DNA of 53,322 bases, from the NCBI GenBank assembly GCA_964644675.1, contig CAZXWK010000012.1, forward strand, positions 1 to 53,322, in the 5' to 3' direction. Each line of letters opens with the position of its first letter. Positions within the stretch are counted from its first letter, which is position 1. This DNA comes from CAZXWK01 sp964644675. GTDB taxonomy: Bacteria; Actinomycetota; Coriobacteriia; Anaerosomatales; JAAXUF01. A model generated the notes under the pieces. The model was not told where the DNA came from. It was given only the letters and a program-made list of their open reading frames with translations, and did no database searches. Shown one piece after another: positions 1 to 7,723 of the stretch. A program made the position numbers and the translations under genes.

Positions 1-1121
1 TCGGGCCGCGCCCACGGCTCGGCGCCGATCTCGACCGGCGCCGTCCCGGCCGCTGCCGCGAAGTCCGTCACCGCGACGGGTGCGGGCGGCTCGATCACGA
101 TCGGCTCGACGACGACCTCGGCCGGCTCCGCGGGCTCGGCGGCGGCCGCGGTTGCAGCCGCGTCCGCACTCCGGGCGGCCGGCGCCGGCGCGGCTACCCG
201 CGTCAGCGGGAGCAGCAGATCCGGCAGGAGCTTCTCGGCGGGGAACTTGCCTGCGTGCTTGCTGAACTGCACGAACGCCTTGTGGGCGCGCGAGTCGAGC
301 AGCGCCTCGAGCTCGCTCAGGTCCTCGGCCGAGACGCCGGCGCGGCGTGCCGAGGCAACCGTCTCGGGCACCCGCACCATGTCGAGGAAGACGTGCAGGT
401 CGTGCAGGTCGCCGAGCGTGTCCTGGAACGCGGTCAGCGTGACGTGCAGTGCGTCGAAGTCGTCGCCGTAGCACGGGGCGAACAGCTCCACGGCGTAGCG
501 CAGGCGCTTGAACGCGATGCGCAGCTCGTGCTGCTGCTCGATGTGCTCCTCGACGAGTGCCTCCGGGAGCAGGCCGAACACGATTCCCGCCCGCTCGGCG
601 ATGGCGGCGTGCGCGTACGAAGTGAGCGGTCGGCGCGCCTCGCTCGACGCCGCCGCCGTGCGCGCGAGGCGCTCGAGCGACTTGCGGCTGGCGCGCAGGT
701 CGAGGCGCGCAAGTGCGTGGTTGAGCTCGGCGAGTTGGTGCTCACGCAGGCCCATGCGGTACCCGATCAGGAAGCCGGTCGCGTGCTGGCCACCGGTGCC
801 GAGCGACTTGCCCAGCTTGGCGAACGCGTCGATGAAGACGTCGGAGTCGCGGACCGGACCCAGCGCACGAGTGATGCGGCGCACGCGGCGGTACCACTCG
901 TCGAACTCGCGGCGCGGGTAGAGCGGGGCCAGGAGCCGCATCGCCTCGCGGAGTCGGCGCGACGCGACGCGCATGTCGTGCACGGCCTCCATGTCGGCGC
1001 CGCCACTCGCCGACGCCTCGAGCTCGAAGAGCGGCTCGGCCTTCGCGAGCAGGATCGCGGGCGCCGCCACCCCCAACGTGGTCTGTGCGTCGACGCCGGG
1101 GACGGCGAATCGTGGGTCCAT
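1..1121 (-). CDS. CHAD domain protein (C-terminus cut by window edge)
   Basis: Reading the minus strand from an ATG at 1121 gives a frame open to the left edge, so the end of the protein is missing. An SD-like GAGGAG lies about 10 bases before the ATG. Residues 47-56 (VHDMRVASRR) and 198-212 (HELRIAFKRLRYAVE) are the two conserved His/Arg-rich helices of CHAD domains, helical-bundle proteins known to bind inorganic polyphosphate. From about residue 310 the chain becomes an Ala/Pro/Glu-rich linker, so a further domain may follow outside the window. It is transcribed divergently from the DUF2252 gene at 1261. The family assignment is firm; the polyphosphate role is family knowledge. Confidence 0.85.
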   Translation of the reverse strand, partial: MDPRFAVPGVDAQTTLGVAAPAILLAKAEPLFELEASASGGADMEAVHDMRVASRRLREAMRLLAPLYPRREFDEWYRRVRRITRALGPVRDSDVFIDAFAKLGKSLGTGGQHATGFLIGYRMGLREHQLAELNHALARLDLRASRKSLERLARTAAASSEARRPLTSYAHAAIAERAGIVFGLLPEALVEEHIEQQHELRIAFKRLRYAVELFAPCYGDDFDALHVTLTAFQDTLGDLHDLHVFLDMVRVPETVASARRAGVSAEDLSELEALLDSRAHKAFVQFSKHAGKFPAEKLLPDLLLPLTRVAAPAPAARSADAAATAAAAEPAEPAEVVVEPIVIEPPAPVAVTDFAAAAGTAPVEIGAEPWARP

Positions 1122-1260
1122 GTGGGCGGGCTCCTCGGCGGGTCGGTCTCGCACGGTCGGCTTCAAGAGCGTTTGCGCAGCGAACGCTCGGTAATACTCT
1201 TCCCAACACCTCGTCGGCCGACCTCGTCTCGGCCGCACGTCACGGACTCGGGAGCGACCA

Positions 1261-2769
1261 ATGGCGACCAAGAAGCGTCCCACGCGCGGCACCACCGAGC
1301 CGGCGCCCGAGCCCGAGCCACAGGCACTGTCGCCCGGGGAAGAGGTCCCCCCGGCACCGCTCTCCTACGACACGCTCATCACGCACCTCACGACAGACGA
1401 GCGCGCGGCGACCGGCAAGGCCAAGCGCCAGGAGGTCGCCCGTAGCGAGCACGCGCGCTGGGAACCCTGGCCGACGCGCCCCGATCCGGTCTCGCTGCTC
1501 GAGGAGCAAGCGACGACGCGATGGGACGAGCTCATCCCGATCCGGCACGGACGCATGCTCGCATCGCCGTTCGCGTTCTACCGTGGCGGGGCCTACATCA
1601 TGGCATCGGACCTCGCCACGACGCCACGCACGGGCCTACGCGTGCAGGCCGTCGGCGACGCGCATCTCTCCAATTTCGGCATCTTCGCCGCTCCGGACCG
1701 CTCGCTCGTCTTCGACATCAACGACTTCGACGAGACGCTGCCCGGCCCGTGGGAGTGGGACCTCAAGCGGCTCGTGGCGAGTTTCGAGATCGCCATGCGC
1801 GACCGGGCTTTCGCGCCCCCGACCCGCCGAGACGTGCTGCTGGAGGTCACCAGGAGCTACCGCGAGTCGATGGCGGAGTTCGCGCAGATGCGCAACATCG
1901 AGATCTGGTACGCGCGTCTCGACGCAGCCCAGCTGGTCCAGCGGCTCAAGAGCGAAGCCCCCAAGAAGGATGTGAAGTCGATCGAGAAGGGGCTCACCAA
2001 GGCGCTGCGCAAGGACAGCATGCGCGCACTCGACAAGCTGACCCGCACGGTGGACGGCGTGCCACGCATCATCAGTCAGCCTCCCCTCATCGTGCCCGCC
2101 GCGGAGCTGCTCAAGGGCGATGCCCTGAGCCATTTCAACGACACGATCCACGAGTTTCTGCGCAACTACGCGATGAGCCTTCCCGACGACCGGCGCCACC
2201 TGCTCGAGAGCTACAAGTTCCGCCAGATCGCGCGCAAGGTCGTGGGCGTCGGCAGCGTCGGCCTACGCTCGTGGATCGTGCTCGCGACCGGCCGCGACGA
2301 GTGCGACCCCCTGTTCCTGCAGCTGAAGCAGGCCGAGGCATCCGTCCTCGAGCGCTTCGTGGGCAAGAGCCGTTACCGCAACCACGGCCGCCGCGTCGTC
2401 GAGGGCCAGCGCCTGACGCAGGCCGCGAGCGACGTGATGCTCGGCTGGTACAAGGTGCTGGCGTTCGACGGCAAGGTCCACGACTTCTACGTCCGCCAGC
2501 TGTGGGACGGCAAGGCGTCGCCGGACCTCGAGAACATGGCGCCGGGCCTGTTCGCGCCCTACGCCCGCGCGTGCGGGTGGACGCTCGCGCGCGGCCATGC
2601 CCGCACCGGCGACCCCATCACGCTCTCGGCCTACATGGGCAGCAACGACGTCCTCGACAACGCGCTCGCGGACTTCGCGGTCGCCTACGCCGACCAGAAC
2701 GAACGGGACTTCGAGCAGATGCAGGCAGCGGCGAAGAGCGGGCGCATCCAGGCCGAGCTCGGGGTGTAG
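1261..2769 (+). CDS. DUF2252 family protein
   Basis: A 502-residue protein starting at ATG after GGGAG six bases upstream. The first 35 residues are a Pro/Glu-rich, probably disordered tail. The core shows the DUF2252 signatures VGDAHLSNFG (131-140), FDINDFDET (151-159) and PWEWDLKRL (163-171), which resemble the catalytic and metal-binding loops of aminoglycoside-phosphotransferase-like kinases. Length and motifs fit the family. No transmembrane segment or signal peptide is visible, so it should be cytoplasmic. Substrate is unknown for the family. It is divergent from the CHAD gene and converges on the PASTA gene at 2791. The kinase-fold idea is inference from motif resemblance. Confidence 0.88.
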   Translation: MATKKRPTRGTTEPAPEPEPQALSPGEEVPPAPLSYDTLITHLTTDERAATGKAKRQEVARSEHARWEPWPTRPDPVSLLEEQATTRWDELIPIRHGRMLASPFAFYRGGAYIMASDLATTPRTGLRVQAVGDAHLSNFGIFAAPDRSLVFDINDFDETLPGPWEWDLKRLVASFEIAMRDRAFAPPTRRDVLLEVTRSYRESMAEFAQMRNIEIWYARLDAAQLVQRLKSEAPKKDVKSIEKGLTKALRKDSMRALDKLTRTVDGVPRIISQPPLIVPAAELLKGDALSHFNDTIHEFLRNYAMSLPDDRRHLLESYKFRQIARKVVGVGSVGLRSWIVLATGRDECDPLFLQLKQAEASVLERFVGKSRYRNHGRRVVEGQRLTQAASDVMLGWYKVLAFDGKVHDFYVRQLWDGKASPDLENMAPGLFAPYARACGWTLARGHARTGDPITLSAYMGSNDVLDNALADFAVAYADQNERDFEQMQAAAKSGRIQAELGV

Positions 2770-2790
2770 AAGGCGCGACCGATCGAGTCG

Positions 2791-3615
2791 CTACGGGGCG
2801 CTGACCGCGCTCGAGAGCAGCGGGATCCCGGAACCCACGGGCACGCGCGCGCCCGGCGCCGGCGCCTGGTCGGTGACGGTCCCCTCGGCACGCTGCCCGG
2901 CGGAGGTCTGGATCCAGACCGGCACGATGTAGACGTCCGCGAGCGCCTGGGCCGCCTCGTCCACCTTCATGCCGCGCACGTCCGGGACGGGCACGCCGCC
3001 GGAGCCCAGGCCCATCGAGACGAAGACCGCGACGCGCGTCCCCGTCATGACCGGCTGTCCGGCGCGCGGCAGCTGCGAGACGACCTGCCCGAACGGCACG
3101 GTGTCGCTGAGCTGCACGTACATCCACGGGCGGTAGAGCGCGTAGGCGAGTTCCTGCTCGGCGGTGATCCCGGCGTCCATGAAGACGTCGGGCACCGGCG
3201 CGATCTGCGGCGCGACCGTCGCGGTCATGTCGACGGCGCCGCCGCGGTCGACCTTGACGCGCGGCGCGGGCGTCTGGGTGACGACCGTGCCCGGCGCCGA
3301 GAAGGTCGTGGCGATCGAGCGGACGGGACGCGGTTGCAGGTCGGTCGCGAGCACCGCGGCCTGAGCGGTCTCGGCCTGGAGACCGACGACGCCGGGGACG
3401 ACGGTCTTGCCGGAGTCGGTCGCGGCGAAGCCGAGCGCGAGCGCGCCCAGGCCGAATGCGATCAGGAGCCCGACGAAGACCGGGCGCAGGTAGCGCGTGT
3501 CGTCGACAGGCTCGGGGTCGGGCGCGTCGGGCGCGTCGGGCGCGGGCGCGGCATCGGCCTGCGCCGGCGTGGAGGACTCCTCGCGCGCGTCCATCTCGTC
3601 GGTCACGGCCCTCAC
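2791..3615 (-). CDS. Membrane-anchored PASTA-repeat protein (three repeats)
   Basis: A GTG at 3615 begins a 274-residue frame; a second GTG eight-to-ten bases on (3606) has the better GGTGAGG ribosome site, so the N-terminus is uncertain. An acidic Ala/Pro/Asp-rich cytoplasmic tail is followed by one transmembrane helix at about residues 47-66 and then three PASTA-like repeats (VVPGVVGLQ, PVPDVFMDAG, PVPDVRGMK mark their starts). PASTA repeats bind peptidoglycan fragments or muropeptides, usually as the outside part of PknB-type kinases, but no kinase domain is present. It lies 77 bases downstream of bipA on the same strand. Function beyond wall binding is not evident. Confidence 0.8.
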   Translation of the reverse strand: MRAVTDEMDAREESSTPAQADAAPAPDAPDAPDPEPVDDTRYLRPVFVGLLIAFGLGALALGFAATDSGKTVVPGVVGLQAETAQAAVLATDLQPRPVRSIATTFSAPGTVVTQTPAPRVKVDRGGAVDMTATVAPQIAPVPDVFMDAGITAEQELAYALYRPWMYVQLSDTVPFGQVVSQLPRAGQPVMTGTRVAVFVSMGLGSGGVPVPDVRGMKVDEAAQALADVYIVPVWIQTSAGQRAEGTVTDQAPAPGARVPVGSGIPLLSSAVSAP

Positions 3616-3692
3616 CTGCCCTTCCGCTCTATCGTACCCGGCCCATGGCCTAGGTTAGCGCGGCCGAGCTGGCGACCGCCACCCGCGCAGCG

Positions 3693-5504
3693 CTAGCCGC
3701 GCCCCGCCTTCTTGCGGTCCGTCGCCGAGAGGATCCGCTTGCGAAGCCGGATGCTCTTGGGCGTGATCTCGACCAGCTCGTCGTCCTCGATGTACTCGAG
3801 CGCTTCCTCGAGCGTGAAGGTGATGGGCGGGTGCAGGATGATGCCCTTGTCGGCCGAGGACGCGCGCATGTTCGTGAGCTGCTTGGCCTTGGCCACGTTC
3901 ACGTTGAGGTCGCCTTCCTTGGCGGCCTCGCCCACGATCATGCCCTCGTAGCACATGACGTTGGGGCCGATGAACATCTTGCCGCGCGTCTGCAGCGTGT
4001 CGAGCGCGAACGCGACGGACTTGTCCGTCGACATCGCGATCATCGAGCCGTTCTGGCGGCCGCCCAGGTCGCCCTTGTACGGCCCGTACTCCGAGAAGTG
4101 GTGGAACAGCACGCCTTCGCCTCGGGTCGCGTTGAGGATGCGCGTACGCAGGCCCATGACGCCACGCGACGGGATCCGGAACTCGAGGTGCACGTGATCG
4201 TCGCGCTGGATCATGTCGGTCATCTCGCCGCTGCGGCTGCCGAAGATCTCGATGACCTTGCCGGCGTACTCGCTGGGCACGTCCACGACCGCCTGCTCGA
4301 TGGGCTCGAGCTTGTGGCCGTGCTCGTCCTTCTTGATGATGACCTGGGGCCGGCCCACCTGGAACTCGTAGCCTTCTCGGCGCATGGTCTCCATGAGCAC
4401 CGAGAGGTGCAGAACGCCTCGGCCGGAGACCTCCATGCCGCTCTTGTCCTCGGTCTCGGTGATGATCATCGAGATGTTGGACTCGGCCTCGCGCAGCAGA
4501 CGCTCCTTGATCTGGCGACCACCGACGATGTCGCCCTCCTGCCCCACGAGCGGGCTGGTGGAGGGAGCGAACACGATCGACATCGTGGGCTCTTCGACGT
4601 GGATCGGGTCGAGCACCACGGGCTCGATGCGACACGTGAACATGTCGCCGATGTCGGCGTCCTCGATGCCCACGACGGCGCAGATGTCGCCCGCGTGCAC
4701 CGCGTCGGCCTGCTGGCGACCCATGCCCTCGAACGTGAAGAGGTCCTTGACGTTGGCCTGGTAGCGGCTGCCGTCGTTCTTCACCACCAGGATGCGCTCG
4801 CCGTTGTGCAGCGTCCCCGAGAAGACACGGCCGATGCCGATACGCCCGACGAAGCTCGAGTAGTCGATGGTGCAGACCTGCATGGCGACCGGCCCGTTGA
4901 CGTCGCAGTCGGGCGCCGGGATGTGGTCGACGATCGTGTCGAGCAGCGGCAGCATGTCGTCGTTGGTGTCGTCGGGCTCGAGGCGGGCGAACCCGTTGAC
5001 CGCGCTGGTGTAGACGACCGGGAAGTCGAGCTGCGAGTCGTCGGCGCCCAGCTCGAGCATGAGCTCGAAGACCTCGTCGATGACCTCGTGGGGGCGACAG
5101 CCCGGACGGTCGATCTTGTTCACGACCACGACGGGCTTCAGCCCGTGCTCGAGCGCCTTCTTCAGGACGAAGCGCGTCTGCGGCATGGGGCCCTCGAAGG
5201 CGTCCACGATGAGCAGGACGCCGTCCGCCATCTTGAGCACGCGCTCCACCTCGCCGCCGAAGTCGGCGTGGCCGGGCGTGTCGATGACGTTGATCTTGGT
5301 GTCGCGATAGCGGATCGAGATGTTCTTCGCGAGGATGGTGATCCCGCGCTCCCGCTCCTGGTCGTTGCTGTCGAGCACGCGCTCGGCGACCTGCTGGTTG
5401 TCTCGGAAGACGTGGGTGGTCTGCAGCAGCCGATCGACCAGGGTCGTCTTCCCGTGGTCGACGTGGGCGATGATGGCGATGTTGCGTACGTCGTTCTGGC
5501 GCAT
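3693..5504 (-). CDS. typA: Ribosome-associated GTPase BipA/TypA
   Basis: A 603-residue translational GTPase. The frame is open further upstream, but ATG at 5504 is chosen because the protein then begins MRQNDVRNIAIIAHVDHGKT as BipA does, with GGAG six bases before it. G1 (AHVDHGKTT, about 12-20), G2/switch I (ERERGITI), G3 (DTPGHADFGGEV), G4 (VVVNKIDR) and the SAVNG G5 loop are intact, followed by domains II, III, the EF-G-like V and the BipA-specific C-terminal domain. Length matches the usual 600-615. It acts in the cytoplasm in 50S assembly and stress adaptation. The neighbours on both sides are PASTA proteins, an association with no obvious mechanism. Confidence 0.97.
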   Translation of the reverse strand: MRQNDVRNIAIIAHVDHGKTTLVDRLLQTTHVFRDNQQVAERVLDSNDQERERGITILAKNISIRYRDTKINVIDTPGHADFGGEVERVLKMADGVLLIVDAFEGPMPQTRFVLKKALEHGLKPVVVVNKIDRPGCRPHEVIDEVFELMLELGADDSQLDFPVVYTSAVNGFARLEPDDTNDDMLPLLDTIVDHIPAPDCDVNGPVAMQVCTIDYSSFVGRIGIGRVFSGTLHNGERILVVKNDGSRYQANVKDLFTFEGMGRQQADAVHAGDICAVVGIEDADIGDMFTCRIEPVVLDPIHVEEPTMSIVFAPSTSPLVGQEGDIVGGRQIKERLLREAESNISMIITETEDKSGMEVSGRGVLHLSVLMETMRREGYEFQVGRPQVIIKKDEHGHKLEPIEQAVVDVPSEYAGKVIEIFGSRSGEMTDMIQRDDHVHLEFRIPSRGVMGLRTRILNATRGEGVLFHHFSEYGPYKGDLGGRQNGSMIAMSTDKSVAFALDTLQTRGKMFIGPNVMCYEGMIVGEAAKEGDLNVNVAKAKQLTNMRASSADKGIILHPPITFTLEEALEYIEDDELVEITPKSIRLRKRILSATDRKKAGRG

Positions 5505-5649
5505 GGGTACTCCGGGTTCCGAATCGACTCGTGTTCGCGGCCGCGGTGCGGGCACGAAGGCGTAGCGTAGCACGAAGCACGCCAGCCACGGCCGTTCGTC
5601 GCGCGATGCCGTATTCGCGCGCGCCTCTCGGTCACCTTACACCCGTCGT

Positions 5650-5663
5650 CGCGGTACTATAGA
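5650..5663 (+). promoter_or_regulatory. Possible -10 region for the PASTA gene at 5708
   Basis: The AT-rich word TACTATAGA at 5655-5663 stands out in a GC-rich spacer between divergent typA and the plus-strand PASTA gene, about 45 bases before its GTG. No convincing -35 element was found at 16-18 bases upstream (TCACCT at 5632), so this is a weak call. Confidence 0.3.
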
Positions 5664-5707
5664 TTCGTACGCCTGCGTAACGCGGTCATGCGAGGGGAGA
5701 AGTCCCG

Positions 5708-6982
5708 GTGACATCCGACAGCGAGTTCGAGCCGGCCACGGAGAACAGCGCGTCACCCGCCGACGGTCCCGCCGCCGAGCAGCTCGACGCCGTCCCTCCC
5801 GCCGAGGAGGACCGCTCCGGGCGCCGGGGCAACGCCCTGTGGGCGGTACTCGCTGTCCTGCTGCTGCTCGCCATCGTGGTCCTGCTCCTGCTCACCCGGT
5901 GTACGCCGCGCGTACCCGACGTCGTCGGCATGAACCGCAAGCTCGCCGAGCAGACCCTGCGCGAGGCCGGGTACAAGACCGGCGACGTGAGTCTCATCGC
6001 GCAATCCAAGAAGAAGGTCGGCGAGGTCGTGGGCCAGGCCCCCGAGGGCGGCAACTACCTGCCCAAGGGAGAGCCCGTCGACCTGATCGTCATCAAGGGC
6101 TCGGACATGGTCCGCGTTCCCGACGTGCTCGGCAACAACACCCCTGCCGCGAAGGTCGCGCTCGATGCCAAGGGCCTGGGCATGAAGCCCACCAGCGTCT
6201 ACAGCGAGACCGTGCCGGTGGGCGCTGTCGTCTCGCAGGCCCCGCTTCCCGGCACCCTGGTGCGCGTCGATTCCGCCGTCGCGGTGTCGGTCTCGATGGG
6301 ACCGGTCCCGATCACGGGCGGCGGGAGCGTCCCGACGAACGCCGCCACCGGCGGCGGCACGTCGTCCAGCTCCGGCTCGGGCCAGGTGACCCAGTACGTG
6401 CCGAACCCGGGCTGCAACACCGCCTATCCCGGCGCGAGCGTCTGGTCGAGCGGCGGCGACATCTACGCCCGGCTCACCCCCGGCGGTTCGACGCGCAAGC
6501 TCACGAGCGGCTCGCCCTGGGACACCGATCCGATCCTGGCGCCCAGCAGCAAGTACGTCGTCTTCAAGCGGGCCACGGCCAGCGGGCAACCCGCGACCAA
6601 GATCGGGCGTGTCTGCTTCACCGACTTCGGCGTGAAGATGCTCTCGCTGTCGGACCCGGGATTCGGTAGTTCGACCCGGTACTGGTACACCGACTACCGG
6701 TTCGCACCGAGCCCCACGGGAACCGCCCCCGACAGCGACTGGCTCATCATCGCGCAGATGTTCGAGCCCGACCCCGCGATCTCGCCGGGCGAGCCGAGCG
6801 GCCGGATACTGGCCTGTAGTGTCCCGATCGACTCGACGTGGGCCTCGTGGAACGTGGCCTTCCGTCCCACCAGCACGCTCACTTTCTCGCGCGGCACGGC
6901 CGCCGGCACCATCACGGTCCACAGCACGCGGCTGCCCAGTGTCGCGTTCAACCCGTACACCCAGCTGTACGGCACCCACTAG
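5708..6982 (+). CDS. Membrane-anchored PASTA protein with C-terminal beta-rich domain
   Basis: A 424-residue protein from GTG, with GAGGGGAG eight bases upstream. Layout: acidic N-terminal cytoplasmic tail, one transmembrane helix at about 44-65, two PASTA repeats (RVPDVVGMN near 68 and RVPDVLGNN near 137), a Gly/Ser-rich linker (about 205-230), and a C-terminal domain of some 190 residues. That domain contains the phrase WDTDPILAPSSKYVVFKR, which resembles one blade of TolB/PD40-type propellers (P..SPDGK.I.F); this part is inference. Three Cys in it (near 240, 300 and 365) could form disulfides outside the cell. No kinase domain. It ends on a CTAG shared with the convergent gene at 6979. Confidence 0.8.
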   Translation: MTSDSEFEPATENSASPADGPAAEQLDAVPPAEEDRSGRRGNALWAVLAVLLLLAIVVLLLLTRCTPRVPDVVGMNRKLAEQTLREAGYKTGDVSLIAQSKKKVGEVVGQAPEGGNYLPKGEPVDLIVIKGSDMVRVPDVLGNNTPAAKVALDAKGLGMKPTSVYSETVPVGAVVSQAPLPGTLVRVDSAVAVSVSMGPVPITGGGSVPTNAATGGGTSSSSGSGQVTQYVPNPGCNTAYPGASVWSSGGDIYARLTPGGSTRKLTSGSPWDTDPILAPSSKYVVFKRATASGQPATKIGRVCFTDFGVKMLSLSDPGFGSSTRYWYTDYRFAPSPTGTAPDSDWLIIAQMFEPDPAISPGEPSGRILACSVPIDSTWASWNVAFRPTSTLTFSRGTAAGTITVHSTRLPSVAFNPYTQLYGTH

Positions 6983-7644
6983 CCCGCGTCCGACACCAGC
7001 TTCAGCTCGGCCAGCAGCGGCAGGTGGTCCGAGGCGCGCGACGGCAGTGCTTCGATGCATTCGAGCCGCCAGTGTCGGCTGAACACGATGTGGTCGAGCG
7101 CGCGGTTCGGGCGGACTGACGGGAACGTCGCCGGCGGGCATTCCACTACCGAGAAGCGCTCGGCAAGCGGTCCGAGTTCGCGCGACTGGCAGTTCAGGTC
7201 GCCGGCGAGCACCAGCGGCCGATCGTCGGGCAGCGTCTCGGCCAGGTGAGCGATCTGCTCGGCGCGGTGCTTCTTGCCGAGCGACAGGTGGGTCGAGACG
7301 AAGGTCACCGGCGTCGAGTCGACCTCGATCTCGGCGACCAGCGCGCCGCGGCGCTCGAGGCCACCGGGAAGAGGCGCGTTGTGGTGGCCGACGATGCGAC
7401 CGCGAGTGAGCACGGCGTTGCCCAGCGCGTGGATCCAGCGGACGTGGTTGGGCACGTACGCGTGGCACATCTCCGAGAGCTCGGCGATCAGCTGCGCCTG
7501 GTCCCAGATACCGCGCAGGTTCCAGACTTCGTTCAGGCCGACCACGTCGGGCTCGGCGCGCGTGATGACGCGTGCGATGCGGCCGTTGGAGACCCAGCCG
7601 TCCATGCCCTCGCCGTGCCGGATGTTGTAGGTCATGAAGCGCAC
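6979..7644 (-). CDS. Endonuclease/exonuclease/phosphatase family protein
   Basis: A 221-residue single-domain protein. MRFMTYNIRHG at the N-terminus, NEVWN (about 39-43), VSTHLSL (about 114-120), AGDLNC (about 147-152), RALDHIVFS (about 182-190) and ASDHLPLLAEL at the end are the ordered metal-binding and catalytic motifs of the EEP superfamily (Asn/Glu, His, Asp-Asn, Asp-His). It hydrolyses phosphodiester or phosphomonoester bonds; the substrate (nucleic acid, phosphoinositide-like or sphingomyelin-like) cannot be told. No signal peptide. It is the last gene of a minus-strand run beginning at 12497 and 79 bases after the duplicated membrane protein. Its TAG shares CTAG with the convergent PASTA gene. 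Confidence 0.87.
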   Translation of the reverse strand: MRFMTYNIRHGEGMDGWVSNGRIARVITRAEPDVVGLNEVWNLRGIWDQAQLIAELSEMCHAYVPNHVRWIHALGNAVLTRGRIVGHHNAPLPGGLERRGALVAEIEVDSTPVTFVSTHLSLGKKHRAEQIAHLAETLPDDRPLVLAGDLNCQSRELGPLAERFSVVECPPATFPSVRPNRALDHIVFSRHWRLECIEALPSRASDHLPLLAELKLVSDAG

Positions 7645-7723
7645 GCGAACCCCCTCGCTGGTCCGACCCAGTGTAGCGAGACAGACCGGCGCGTGTCGTC
7701 CAAAGGCCGCGGCGGGCGCTGGC

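Noticed and set aside
3831..5570. A 579-codon plus-strand open frame antisense to typA
   Set aside because: The minus-strand product is an unmistakable BipA. The antisense frame is rich in His, Asp, Val and Leu runs typical of a shadow in GC-biased DNA and shows no domain.
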